64,000 nt of DNA from Dermacentor variabilis (taxonomy: Eukaryota; Arthropoda; Arachnida; Ixodida; Ixodidae): NCBI RefSeq assembly GCF_050947875.1, contig NC_134568.1:196512353-196576352 (forward strand), read 5' to 3'. The position numbers and the translations under genes are program-made. The notes under the pieces were generated by a model. It had not been told where the DNA came from, ran no database searches, and was given only the letters and a program-made list of their open reading frames with translations. Below, in pieces: positions 31,001-42,970 of the stretch (within the stretch, counting starts at the first letter, position 1; each line of letters starts with the position of its first letter).

Positions 31001-32339
31001 CAATCCCACTTTAATCGCTTCAAAGCAGTTAATACGCAACATTTTCTGCTTCCTGCATTTTGCATGACATCATTCGATTTCGTAATAGTCCTAGAGCGAC
31101 CACAGCAATGACGATCGCTAGGAAAAGCGACCTGTCAAACCTACTACACTTAACGTAGCTGCTTAGGCAAGCGTCGCCGGCAAAGCGTAACACGTTGGAG
31201 AGGTCGTTATCATAACCAACAAGCAATGGCAAGAGGCGAACAGAAATGACAGCTTACAGCAACGAGGTCACGGAACGCAAGCCGTCACTTAAGCCACCGG
31301 CGAAAGTTCTGAGCTCTATAAATGAGGTTGACCAATACATGATAATGAATGCACTATATTGCACTGTATTTTAAGCTGCTACATTTGGCAACTATATATT
31401 TGAAGTGCGCAAGATGTAAACACTGTGGGACACTTAATCCTTCACGTGCCTTCTTGTTGTGCCATTTTCTTAAACATGACCAGATACCTAATGTGCTCGA
31501 TAACTCCAAATACAAAGGTGTGCCAGCTGGCCACAGCATTGCTGTCAATCAGTATGCTGCAACCTGCACTAAATATTAAGAGGGACCACGAGCGTTCATG
31601 CTGTACTTGTACATCCAGCTGTCAGGCACTTCACATCCATGACGCAAACCCGTCCCTAACACGTGCGCTTCGCTGTCTACTCACCGATGCTCGCATGGCT
31701 TCAGAAGCAGACCAGTGCCGACTTGCGACCGGATTCAGCGCCTTTTATACAGAAGACGCAACTGCTTGGAGGAAGTGGGGGCATGAAGGAGAAAGGGGGG
31801 GTCGCGTGAGCAAACAAAACATAACGCAGGCAGAGGCTTGTGGCTCGTCTACGGTCATTATGAGTCCCACGCGCTGCGTGGAAGCCCCGTTAAACCACTT
31901 CCTGCATGAGAACGATTCAACGGGCTAGTGACCGACAAGTCACAACCTCAATCGGATGCCAGAGATTTTTCAATAACAAAGACGCTTAGCCGAGAACTTT
32001 CGCCCTAATGTTCTTCTCGTGGGTCACTCTCGGCACCATGCACAGCCGCCTTGCGTTGGACACCGCCTCCAGGGCCTCCAAGTAGCCGATTGTTCGCGCA
32101 TGAAACAAAATGCCCACCCGGGTCCACCCTCAAAACGCAGCACCAATCGCTGGCTTGTCACATATTTTTTTCACAGCCATTGGTCGTATAAACTCGTAAA
32201 TTAACAATAGCTTTCAGTGCAGACGAGTCGAAACTGAACTTCTATGTTTAATAGTCAGTTTCGACCAGATTTTTATTTAATCCTTATCTATCAACCTCCA
32301 CTATAGGGCTTCAATAGAGACGTAAACAGACGTGATCTG
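31001..32339. other. No gene recognised
   Basis: Frames at 31349-31579 and 31425-31928 have no recognisable domain. Nothing else is supportable. Confidence 0.4.
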
Positions 32340-32866
32340 CTCTGTTAAATTCCCAGGACTGCTTCTGCGAGCCCGATATCAGCCCGCTTCGTATTCATCC
32401 GACTTGCACGCCCCTCGTCCTCATCGTCCCTTACGATATTGCCCTGTTACGTTACCCATTTGCTGATCTTTGCCTGTCCGTGGAATGCTGCCTACCTTCC
32501 AGAGTCCTTGGAACCGCTGACACCGCTGACCATCTACAAAAGCCTGGAAGTTGCCTCAGCAACCTGCGAATTCCCGGTTTTGGTTTGGCCGCTTCCCAGC
32601 ATTGGAACTGCACTGGTGCTCTGTTTCTACAAGACAGCTAAATCGACAGGGCCAACAGCAACACCGCCTCTAAATTGCCTGCACCCATACGCGCGGGCTA
32701 TATAGTGGGCGTGGGAGAGCAGCTAGGATACAGACGCTTCTAGAACCGTTACTTCTCGTTACCCAGGTTAGTCAACCTTATTTCCTTCATTCTAAACCAG
32801 TGCCTGCGGCTTATCCCATGCCCACATGTTCTCTCAGTACTTGCTGTTGATTGCGTGAATGTAATA

Positions 32867-33760
32867 ATGTTGCTTTTCATGTCGGGGGACGTTAAACTCA
32901 AACCAGGCCATCGGGAAAATGCGACGGGCAACTCTAAAAGCGAAATATTAGCGGCAATTAAATCGCTCGCCAGTACAATGGAATCCCGTCATGCAGAAGT
33001 AATGTCGACTTTTAACGTAGTGTAAGCTAGCCGAAAGATCCTTGAGAACTGTATGTCCCATATTACCGTGAGGCTAGCAGCTGTTGAGGTCAGAGTAGAC
33101 ACGCTATAAGGGCTTAATGATTCTGCTGAATTTAGCCGCGTAATTACGGAAGCTGTTCAAGGCAAGACTGCCAAGATCCAGTCGCATCTCGATGAGTATG
33201 AAGACAGGTCACGCCGACACGATTTAATTTTTTATGGATTTCAAGAACAATCAACCGAGGCTTGGGCACAATCCGAACAAGAAGTACAATCATTTTTAGC
33301 AGGTTCCCTTTCCTTGCAGCTGAATGAAGAGGCCATATCTCGAACACATAGATTGGGACCTTTCGCTACAAGCAAATGCCGACAAATAATTGTAAAATTT
33401 CTTTCTTCCAAGCCAAACAGATCTTATCGCAAAAATCAAAGCTAAAAACGACCTGCGTTTCTGTGCAAAAAGATTTTTGTAAGGCAACAAGACTATCTCG
33501 GAAAAAAGCTTTTAGAATTCGGAAAAGGCTCCGGATCATTTTATAACTTGCGCTATAACAAAATATATGTTAGCAAGAAGGGCTATGTTTATTGTTCACA
33601 AACTCATCGTGTGTGCGAAATTCAGCCCACCTTATCAACCCTGACAAGTGTCAATGACACAGCAGGCTTTTTAAACACGTCTGCTACTGGTCCTTCGGAA
33701 TCAGCGGCCGTTGACGCAAAATGTACTCGTGACCTTTTTTTTCCTCTTCACGAACATTAG
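32867..33760 (+). pseudogene. LINE ORF1 with decayed 2A-like start and L1-type RNA-binding region
   Basis: The frame starts MLLFMSGDVKLKPGH. The motif SGDVKLKPGH (32882-32911) aligns with the 2A-like consensus GDVExNPGP known from the N-termini of some CR1/L2 ORF1 proteins, with E, N and the last P changed. A coiled-coil-like stretch interrupted by TAA at two points (about 33024 and 33108) leads to DEYEDRSRRHDLIFYGF, the RNA-binding core also found in L1-type ORF1, and then SRTHRLG. The C-terminal part 33548-33760 is in another frame. ORF1 proteins coat the LINE RNA. Confidence 0.7.
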
Positions 33761-34420
33761 AAGCCTTTTAAATAAACGCGACACCCTGTCTTCTCTGATG
33801 GATACGTGTGGTGCAGATGTCATCATCACTGAAACTTGGTTGTCAGGTAGAATTGATAATTCTGAACTGTTCGATTGTCAGCGGCATTACAATGTTCATA
33901 GGCAAAATCGCTTCGGGCGTTCGGGTGGCGGTATTTTGATCGCTGTTGCGGATGACTTATTTTCTTATGACGTTTGATAGCCTCAGAGTTATAATTCTTG
34001 TGCACGTGTATTAACATAAACCATAAAGAGAGCATTTTGTGTGTGTGTGTGTGTGTTACTGACCACCCCAATCAGCAAGCAGTTTTTTTTGTGTGTGTGT
34101 GTGAGGACCCTCATGACTGTCTTAACAAAATTGTTCTCAAGTTCCCAAACGCACCAATTTTTATTTTGGGCGGTTTTAATTTCCCTGCCATATCATGGAT
34201 GGAAGCCTACCCTGCTGTTATTACCTCTTCAGAATAACTAGCCTTCGCCGACTTATGTTGAACGTTCAACCTTTATCAACTTGTAAAAGAAACAACTCTC
34301 ATTACAGCCTCCCCTGCCAATTTACTTGACCTTGTACTAACAGCCTGCCCTGATTCCGTTTCATCCCTCACACTTCTACCTGAACTGAGCGACCATTAAG
34401 TTATCCACTTCACTGTGCCG
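33711..34420 (+). pseudogene. LINE ORF2 endonuclease, broken
   Basis: FTNIRSLLNKRDTLSSLMDT, DVIITETWLS (catalytic Glu) and GRSGGGILIAV are typical of the APE domain. After GT-repeat expansions the remainder includes FILGGFNFPAISW, where the usual GDFN is GGFN, and LLDLVLT. Several frameshifts are present. Confidence 0.75.
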
Positions 34421-34559
34421 TCACGTTCAGTGCGTCTAGTATTCGAGTTTACAAAAAAAGAAATTAACACTGAACTAGAGGCAGTTGCTGACGTATTTTT
34501 GCCCAGATTTTGGGAGCGCTCGCTACACGATAACTGGTCGCTTTTTAAAGGCGAATGAA

Positions 34560-36090
34560 AAGCCCTTACTGAAAAGTACATTCCATTTCGAATAACGTGT
34601 TCTAAACGTTCACCGTGGTTCAATATTTCATTGAAGCACTTGGTAAACAAGAAACCGTATCTTTCATCACTGCAAGTAAACAAACGCGACTGATCCATGC
34701 TTATCATGATTTGGCATCTGAGTACAAAATTGTTCTTTTCACTGTGAAACCCAACTTTTTTCAGGACACCCTGCTTCAATTGCTGATTACTAACCTGCGC
34801 AGATTCCAGACCATCCTTGATGTGAAACCAAAAGAACGCATCATACTGAAATGTAACCGCGGTGCTCTGGTTCCACCGAACCAATCTTGCACATTATTAA
34901 CCAACATTTTATTCATGTTTGTCAATTACTGCCGGTTACTTTTCCCGACGTACCTTCCCTAGACTTCCCATTGATGGATGATATGATCATTGACTGGGAA
35001 GGAATCTCCAAACTCGTCGATAACTCTAAAATGTCATCCTCTTCATGTGTTGACGATAGTAACAAAAAGCCCCAATACTTGTTCTTCTCTTATGCTCTCA
35101 GAGATTTTTACCGAACCTTTGCAGACTGACATGCTCCTCGATGACTGGAAGCTGGCCAAGGTGGTTCCAGTGCACAAGTCTGGTTATGGGGTTCATAGTG
35201 TTTAAATTACAGATGAATATCATTAACATCAATTCCATACAAATTACTTGAACATATTATCTATTCTGCCCTCGTCATTCCCCTTGAAACCAATTCCTTT
35301 TTTTACAGACAATCAGCATGGGTTTCGAAGAAATCATTCTTGTGAAACGCAGTTCATCGCTTTTACTATAGTAAAAGCGATGAACGATCCAAAGCTATAG
35401 CTTTGGATCGTTCCTACATCGTTGATTGTACATTCATTGATTTCGCTATAACATTGGGTACCGTGTGTCATCCTCTTCCGCTTCTTAAACTCTGTAAACT
35501 AAAGATAAATGACGCCGTATAAAAATGGATGGAATTTTTTTTTTACGTGATCGCACTCAGTACGTGACAGCCAATGACCGTAACTCTAATCTTTCATCAG
35601 TAAGATCGGGTGTTCCTCCAAGGATCTGTACTAGGACTTCTCTTCTTCCCAATCTATATTAATGATCTTCCTGATCTCTTAAAAGCCCCTATCAGGCTGT
35701 TCGCTGACGACTGTGTTATATACAGAGAAATTTATAACCCGTCTGATACTAATGTTCTTCAGGATGACATTAATAGCATCTCTGCATGGTGCGACACTTG
35801 GCTCATGAAACTTAATATATTCAAATGTAAGGCAATGAAAGTAACACGAGTCCCTACCAAAGCGAATCCGCATCCGTATGTTCTTAATGGCTCTCCTTTA
35901 TCCTTTGTCTCCGTGTACAAATATCTTGGCGTACACATCACCAGTGACCAATCTTGGAACACGCATATTGAACACATATCTACCAATGCTAATCGCATGC
36001 TTGGCTTCCTTCGCCTTAAGTTTTCAGTTGCTCCGCTTGCTTTAAAATTGCTTTTGTATAAAACGGTCGTTCAAACTAACATGTAATATG
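34560..36090 (+). pseudogene. LINE ORF2 reverse transcriptase, broken
   Basis: Recognisable pieces are DDWKLAKVVPVHKSG, NQHGFRRNHSCETQ near 35320, VLGLLFFPIYINDLPDLL, IRLFADDCVIYRE (catalytic FADD) and YKYLGVHITSDQSW in the frame 35610-36086. The segment between SCETQ and the next RT motif contains two perfect palindromes, and stops are frequent. The domain order matches the intact minus-strand LINE at 23047-25315. Confidence 0.8.
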
Positions 36091-36645
36091 CGTTTTCCCT
36101 ATGGCACCCTAATATAAAGTCATTGATTAATACCATAGAATCTGTTCAGCTTGTGCTATTTTGACTAACTACTCTCGGGCATATAGTAAAAAGTAAAAGA
36201 ATGGTCTAGGGTTCTTTTCATAAAAACGCTATGACGAACGAAGCCTTTTCCCTGCTCCAAATTACCTTTCATCCTGCATTGATCATCGATTCAAAGTAGG
36301 CATTCTGAGTTGCAGAACTAACCAGTATTTTTATTCTTTCCTCTCCAAGACCAGCTCAGACTGAAACCACCTGCCCGCCTGCATCGTCTCCATTACTGAA
36401 CCTGAAGCTTTCAAATCTGCGCTTCTTCATCGTCTATGTTAAAACTCTCCTTTTTTATTGATTTGTATAAATGTGTATCACTCCTATCTGTAACACCTTA
36501 ATGGCCCTGATAGTAACCAAATAAATAAATAAATAAATAGGTTTGTTAACTGTGCCGTCTACGAGCGCTCGGGGTCCGCCGACAAGTCAAGTGAAATCAA
36601 AATATCAGGTTTATTGTCCCAAAGCAGCACACTGGCTATATGAAA

Positions 36646-36781
36646 GGCGCCGTAGTCGGTGGCTTCAAGTTAATTTTGGCTACCTAGAGTTCTTTAAAGT
36701 GCACCTAGATCTAAGTACACAAGGTTTTTGCATTCCATGCCCAACGAAATGCGAAACGCCATAGCCGCTGCACCACCACGG
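36646..36781 (-). mobile_element. Decayed tRNA-derived SINE fragment, minus strand
   Basis: In reverse complement it shows a TGGTGGTGCAGCGGCTATGG head, GTACTTAGATCTAGGTGCAC and TTTAAAGAACTC words in the order of the Ruka-like SINE, but is shortened and diverged. Confidence 0.55.
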
Positions 36782-36789
36782 AAGACCAA

Positions 36790-37190
36790 AAATTGATTGA
36801 AAGGGCGATCTTTAATAATAATGATCATTCATGTGACTGTTAGGCTGAACTGACAAGTGCTGCTGCTTACCTTTAGCAAGGCAATACATCCGTGCAGCAG
36901 ATGTCCTGGAATTGCCAGCAAAAATAATTACCGTAAGCAGCTGATGTTGCTGCCGTCAGCGCGCACACAAGCTCGAGTAAATGAATTGAGTGCAACGCAC
37001 AACACACACCAACGCTAGCACGTGCGCACGCACGCGAACGCAGCGTGCATAACAAAACTTCTGTGGCCAGATGATAGTGCAGCGTTCAAATGGTCATGCA
37101 CATCAAAATACGCACAGTGAAAGGTCGGGCACTGAAAGCTCAATGGTCGGGCCTGTGCAGCAAGACTAAGAGGAAGACTGACTTCCGTGA
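36790..37190. other. No gene recognised
   Basis: Contains several CGCACGCACGCG-like short repeats near 37022-37040. Nothing else supportable. Confidence 0.4.
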
Positions 37191-37199
37191 AAGAGCAGC

Positions 37200-37360
37200 A
37201 ATAGGGAAAGAAGAACTTGAAAGATTGATAGATATGGCTCGTTGGCCCCAGAGAGACAGAAATAGAAAGAGAAGGGGAAGGGATGTTAACCAGAAGGGAA
37301 AATGCGGTTTGCTATCCTACGCTGGGGAGAGAGGGGAAGGGCAGGTAAAGATATAAGAAT
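37200..37360 (+). repeat. Purine-rich tick repeat, copy 1
   Basis: AGAGAGACAGAAATAGAAAG, GGGATGTTAACCAGAAG, GGTTTGCTATCCTACGCTGG and GGGGAGAGAGGGGAAGGG follow the same order as in 60470-60620. A shared dispersed repeat; type unknown. The following 37360-38340 shows no supportable gene, though it contains an ATTGG box at about 38196 and CpG-rich DNA. Confidence 0.55.
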
Positions 37361-38340
37361 GTAGAGAGCGATAAAAAGGAAGCACGGACGCGCAATCACG
37401 CCGAATGTGGGACTGTCCTCGTTAAAATTTACAGAAACGAGTGGTCGTGATCGCGATAGCACGCTTTGATCAAAGAGCGTTAACAGAGGCAATAATTTTA
37501 GAATGCCGACCTCATAAGCCATCGCCGCGGAGTCTCCTCGTTCTCACACTCGTCACATGAGGCGTTGTCAGCCCATCCGATTTGGAAAGCAAAAGACTGT
37601 AAATTCCACTCCTAGCCATATTTGACGGAGCATGGTAGATTCGCTTCGGCAGGGTCCAGCTGGGATGCGAAGGCAGAGAGGAAAGTCCACGTATGTTGCC
37701 TGGAAAATTCGGGGTGTTACATATAAAAGAAATTTCATCGATGATGGCGATACTGCCTAATGCGAAATTTGAGCGCAGCTCTATACGTATTTTCATTTCA
37801 CGATATACTGACGCAAAGAATTTGAGAGAGACATGTAGCGAAATCGGCCATCGTCGAAAATCTGATCTGCGGATCAAGCCAGTCGGCTTTTATACGTGAC
37901 TCGTCGAAGCTTCCAGTGTAATCGCTGATGCCGCGTGGCTTCCAGAAAGTACTACACAATTCGCGTCCCGCTTACAATGGGATTACAAAACAATCGTAAC
38001 CTATGACAATCGAAATAAGCGCGAACGAGACCAAACCAAGTAAACCAAACAAGCGCGAGCGAGAGCTGTCGCGAGCAGGCGATAGCACGAAACAAGCGTA
38101 CCGACTGATACCACTTACGAGTACGCATCGAGCAGTTAGGCGGGCCCATATGCCATTAGTTTCCCGATCGCACGTCACTGAAGGGGCCGCTCTCATTGGT
38201 CTCCGCCGTTCGCGGCTCGCTTCTTTCATCTGCCGCTCCGCGTTCGCTCATCTTTTCGCAGTGTTCGTTCACTTGCTCACGCCGCCGCCGAAGCCGACGC
38301 TCGTCGTGGGAACGGGCGCCTAGGAGCTGCGCTCTAAAAC

Positions 38341-39303
38341 GTGATATCTCGAGCGAGCATTCGAAGTTTTCTAACAGCATCTGTCTTTGATAACGGTATC
38401 GACTCCTCTTTGCTGCCTTGAAGAGCAGATCGAGCAGCGTTATCGACGCGTTCGTTACCTATGACGCCCCAGTATTTTAGAAGCCACTGAAATGTCATGT
38501 GGTGTCCTTTCTCAGCCAACGCATGTATTAGTTCTGTAATCTCGAATACCAGTTCTAGCGGTCCGCACCTCGGTAATGATAGTAAAGACTGCAGTGCTGC
38601 CTTCGAGTCAATGCATATTGACCATTTTCGAGGTTGTTTTTCTGACCAGACAAAGTGCAGCGCAAAGAGTTGCAAGTTCCGCAGCCGTCGATGCCGTTGG
38701 AGTGACACGCCTTGAAACTGATGGTGGTTGCTCTCGCTGAGAAAACCACGGCTCCAGACGAATACTGGAGAATTCATTGCTGATCCATCAGTATACATAT
38801 GTACGTAGTCGGCGTGCCTCTCATGCAAAAGGAGCAGAGTTAGTTGTTTAACAGCAGAGTGATGCGGCAGCTGAGCAGCAGCTCGGATTTTTCCGGATTC
38901 CTGGTATGGTAAGGTGCACTGCGGGCCGAAACAAACACCATACAGGAATCGATGGCTTAGTTGCGTGTGTGAAGCCTGATGGAAAACTGGTGTAATAATC
39001 AGAAATCGTGTCACGAAATGATGCCTGCGGCCTTTTTGACGGTAGTGTTGCAAGATGATGGAAACGGGCTAGGGCAAAATGCCTGATGTGCCCTCTCAGC
39101 ACTAATGTGCCCTCTCCGGACGATATCAATAGTCGGCGTTGTTGACGTGCATTTTGGCAAACCAAGGCAAACTCTAAATGTCCGAGCTTGCATACCTTGT
39201 AGAGCACGAATATCTGTCCTGCAAGTGTTGGTAAGTTCGAGAAAACTGGTTCTCAAAAAGCCTCGAAAAAGTTACCTGTGCAATTCCAACTTTGCATGCC
39301 ACT
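38341..39303 (-). pseudogene. I-like LINE: RT C-terminus and RNase H
   Basis: Minus-strand order: ALQGMQARTFRVCLGLPKC (region between RT and RNase H), then the RNase H domain with HMYTDGSAMN (catalytic Asp), ICIDSKAALQSLLSL (second Asp) and WGVIGNERVDNAARSAL (terminal motif; the usual H is Y in KYWG). RNase H removes the RNA strand of the copy hybrid; its presence marks I-type LINEs. The element ends abruptly near 38341 before its usual C-terminal Cys/His block. It is continuous with 39930-41030 once the RTE insertion is removed. Confidence 0.8.
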
Positions 39304-39312
39304 GACATTCCC

Positions 39313-39920
39313 AGATAGTGACCGCAGATTCGGATCATGAGACTGAAATAATCAGAAGAATAATAACAGGCTGGGGTGCGTTTGGCAGACATTCTCAGAT
39401 CATGAACAGTAGGTTGCCATTATCCCTCAAGAGAAAAGTGTATAACAGCTGTGTTTTACCAGTACTCACCTACGGGGCAGAAACTTGGAGGCTTACGAAA
39501 AGGGTTCTTCTTAAATTGAGGACGACACAACGAGTTATGGAAAGAAGAATGATGGGTGTAACGTTAAGGGGGGGGGGGATAAGAAGAGAGCAGATTGGGT
39601 GAGGGAACAAATGGGAGTTAATGACTTCTTAGTGTAAATAAAGAAAAAGAAATGGGTATGTGCAGGGCATGTAATGAGGAGCGAAGATAACCGATGGTCA
39701 TTAAGGGTTACGGACTGGCTTCCAAGTGAAGGGAAGCGTAGCAGGGGGCGGCAGAAAGTTAGGTGGGCGGATGAGATTAAGAAGTTTGTAGGGACAACAT
39801 GGCCACAAGTAGCACATGACCGCAGTAGTTGGAGAAGTATGGGAGAGCCCTTTGCCCTGCAATGAGCGTAGCCATGATGGTGATGACGATGATGATGATG
39901 ATCACGACGACGACGACGAC
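39313..39920 (+). mobile_element. 5'-truncated RTE LINE inserted in the I-like LINE
   Basis: The copy carries only the ORF2 C-terminus: ADSDHETEIIRRIITGWGAF, LPVLTYGAETWRLTK and, after a break, DNRWSLRVTDWLPSEGKRS ... MGEPFALQ, then a GAT/GAC microsatellite tail. GACATTCCC flanks it on both sides (39304-39312 and 39921-39929). Removing it with one copy restores KTWGMSVACKVG in the host LINE. It is closely similar to the RTE 3' end at 11683-11920. Confidence 0.9.
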
Positions 39921-39929
39921 GACATTCCC

Positions 39930-41030
39930 CAAGTCTTTCCATCCAGAAACTTGAATACATGGGAACTTGCTGTCAGGCGCTGTTTCATGTAGGTCATGTG
40001 CGGGTTCCATGAAAGATCTCTATCAATGATTATGCCAAGAAATATGTGAGTTTTCTGATGAGAAATGATCTGATCATTTATAGAGATGGCGTAGGGTTTC
40101 GTTGGTTTTCGATTAAATGCCACCAGTGCACATTGGCCTAATAATATTTCGAGCTCTTTGCGCATGAACACCTTTGTCAAAGTAGCAGCTTTTTGAAGCC
40201 TTGCACGTATCTGAGGATGTTCAAACCCGAAGTCCATACACACATGTAATCTGCATACATTGATATCTTGATCACTACTGGTACATGTTCAACGAAGCCA
40301 GTTAGTGTGAGGTTTGAATAGGGTGGGATTTAGCACTCCGCCTTGAGGATCGCCTCGGTAGGTGTAGTAATTGTGCGGTGCGGCTACCGCCAGTACACAC
40401 AAATAACGATCTCATAAATAGGCAATTATAAATTCATTGAAAAACTGGACCTCCAAGGCCAACCATCTCAAGAGCATTGATAATAGCCTCATGAGGTACG
40501 TTATCATATGTCTCTTTTACATCTATGAACAACGCTGCAGATAATATTTTATGTGGCTTTTGATTTTCGACGTAAGTTGCGAGATCAACAACACTGTCTG
40601 TTGATAAACCATCTCGTGGGAAACCAGCCATACTATTTGGAAACATGTGGCGTTAAAGGAACTACTCCAAGCAGGCAAGGATCATCCTCTCCAGTACATT
40701 TCCCACGCAGCTGGCCAGCGCTATTGGGCGGTATGAGGTGAGTTCGAGTGCATGGGACTTGTCCTGATTCAGGAGCGGGACCGATCGGCTTGTCTTTTAT
40801 TCTTCGGTAGTCGTGCCATCTTGTCAGGATACGTTGTAGAGATCTCTGTAGAGTTTCACAAGACGCGGTCGGATATTCCATCTGGTCTCGGAGATGAAGA
40901 ACGCCTTTATAGAGAAAGAACCACGTCAAGCTCCTCCATTGTAAACTAACGATCCGTGCAGCAGTCACACGCAAGGCGGATGTCACTGAGACTGGAGAGC
41001 CTAGACCGTTCGCTTGGCCAGCGGTCCTCG
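39930..41030 (-). pseudogene. I-like LINE: reverse transcriptase, broken
   Basis: Minus-strand pieces include AALFIDVKETYDNVPHEAII (RT motif A with D), MAGFPRDGLSTDSVVDLATY, and in 40243-39902 FNRKPTKPYAISINDQIISH and HIFLGIIIDRDLSWNPHM. Near 40330-40350 the usual PQGGVLSP motif is only weakly visible as GDPQGG..NPTLF. Many frameshifts and stops. Confidence 0.75.
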
Positions 41031-41299
41031 CACATAAGTCTTCCGTGGCATCAATATTCAGCTGCCTTTGGAAGAGTGCCAGAGCTTTGAATGGGAAGCG
41101 TTCTTCAGGGAGGCAACGCAGAACATGTGTGGTTCAAAGTGGCTTCCGGGGGTCTAGTGACTGGTCAAAACGTTGACCAACGTTTAGATGCTTATCTATC
41201 TGCGCGACGCTGGATTTTTTTTTTTTCGTATGGCTGTCCTACAGTCATAAATGGGCTTTGTGCGCCGGTGTCGCCGCTCCGTACAGCGGCGGAGCGCAC

Positions 41300-42235
41300 G
41301 AAGTCGATCCAATTCTATATCTAAATCTGTGTGCTAGACGAAACCGTGAACGTGCACGTGGCTTCCCGCATTGTACGCTTTATTGTTTCCTCTTATCCAG
41401 AGGATAAGCCCTCTCGACCAGCCTCTTTCACGGCATATTTAGAAATGCCCTAGTCAAATAAACGAATCGGGTTCCATGGAGAGAACCTAGACATCCATTT
41501 AATGATAAGACAAATGGAATCACTCCGTGGGTCTCGACATCCAAAGAAGTTACACTGACGTTTCACTTCGTGAACACGAGTTACGCACAAGGGTATGGGG
41601 GCTATTCCCTTTTTGTGCGTTGCGCGTAAAATGTTTTAAAAATGCTTTGATTGTGTGTAAGTGTGGCGGTTTTTTCAAGGATTATTTCCTTTTGTATGTT
41701 TGATGGCTGTTTTCGATTTTTATGAAGTGTAAAGTGCCAATAGAAAAGATGGTAATACACTATAAAGAAATGCACAGTCTTTATCAATTCAATCAACTGC
41801 TAATGTACTATTCACATTATTCCATTTCGCCTTGTTCTCCTTCTTCATCTTCCGGAGTCTCCTGGGCACGCCAAGTCCGCGCCTTTTGCCGTACTTCAGC
41901 TCGCGCTCGGCGCTCGGCCTCTCGATTACCAAACAAACCCAATCGTCCATAACGCACACAGAACCCGTAGCAACTGCCAGCGGAGGTCAATCCAGCGCGC
42001 CTCCGCCTACCCTTCTCCTCCGCGATACCTCGCCTTCTTTCTTGTTGTTCGCTTCGCTCAACGCGACCTAGACTAGACTTTCCTCTAGGTGGCTCTGCTT
42101 TGCCGCGCGCTCTAAAGCACGCTCAGCGCTCTCCTCCGTACTTTCCCCAGCCCGCGATTCTCTTCTCCACCTCCAGGCGCCTTCCTCCTCTGGCGCTCGC
42201 TTCCCTCGCGGCGACACACATAATCTCGCCGAGTT
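41300..42235. other. Insert between endonuclease and RT of the I-like LINE
   Basis: This separates two parts of one LINE, so it is probably inserted DNA. On the minus strand 41950-41830 encodes an Arg/Glu/Ala-rich stretch, NREAERRARAEVRQKARTW, ending EGEQGEME and stop, reminiscent of the basic protein at 4838-5370. The 41330-41830 part is AT-rich and unassigned. Boundaries are approximate. Confidence 0.4.
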
Positions 42236-42970
42236 CACAGACGGGGCATGTACGCTTGCGCATAAAGCAATTTAACACATCTGGTGAAAGAGCTGGATAC
42301 GAAAGTTAAGTCAAGATAGCTGCCACAATTCACGCCTAGTAGGAACGTTTCTCTGTCGTCATTCAAGAGTGAAAGGCCGCGGTTGCAGGCGAAGGTTGCT
42401 AGTCTTTGTCCTTTTGCATTTGTCCTTGTTCTTTCCCATGACATATACCGCGCATTAAAATATCCGGTGATGACCCATGAAGCATGACACACCGTCAAAA
42501 TGCCAGTTAATCTTTTGCGATCAAAATTACTTGAAGGGGATATATAAGTGCCTGCAAGTTGAGTTTGCCCTTTTTACCTGTTAGGCAAGCATATTGATTG
42601 TCATTGTGAGGCGGAAAGGATTGGCGAACATAGATGACATCACGACAAATAAAAACAATGACTTTGCTGCATGCGCCAGTTGTTGGGGCCATGATAGCTT
42701 TGTATGCTGATAATCGGAATAGTTATGATACATTAGTCTCACAGATCACAATTATTGGGAACATAGTACATAGAAACTGACGAAAGTCAATAAGGCATGA
42801 CTTTAGTCCTGTTGCGTTCCATTGGATGACTGATGCTGACTGACCAAGGGCACATGCAGTAACGAGTTTGGGCAGATCCCCTCGACATGTCCAAGCTTGA
42901 AGCTCTGATGGCATTGAAGAGAGTTTTGTACGAATTGCCGAACTGTTGCCGAATTGTTGGAAGTGACCAA
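42236..42970 (-). pseudogene. I-like LINE: ORF2 start and endonuclease
   Basis: Minus-strand order: SVIQWNATGLKSCLIDFRQF and FPIIVICETNVS (start of the APE domain with catalytic Glu), then VIFVFICRDVIYVRQ / HNDNQYACLTGKKGKLNL, then WVITGYFNARYMSWERTRTN (the GDFNAHH motif decayed to GYFNARY) and CGSYLDLTFVSSS. Two frame breaks. Confidence 0.82.

Larger units (their letters stand above)
32340..36540 (+). mobile_element. Near full-length but decayed CR1/L2-like LINE, plus strand
   Basis: Order: 5' UTR (about 32340-32860, with CTATATAG near 32698), ORF1 (32867-33760), ORF2 endonuclease (33711-34420), RT (about 34560-36090), C-terminal region to about 36400 and a 3' UTR ending CTGTAACACC ... (AAATA)n at 36522-36540. 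The reading frames are broken many times. It has GT microsatellite expansions at 34036-34056 and 34090-34103 and a double palindrome in the RT (35352-35413). Confidence 0.85.
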
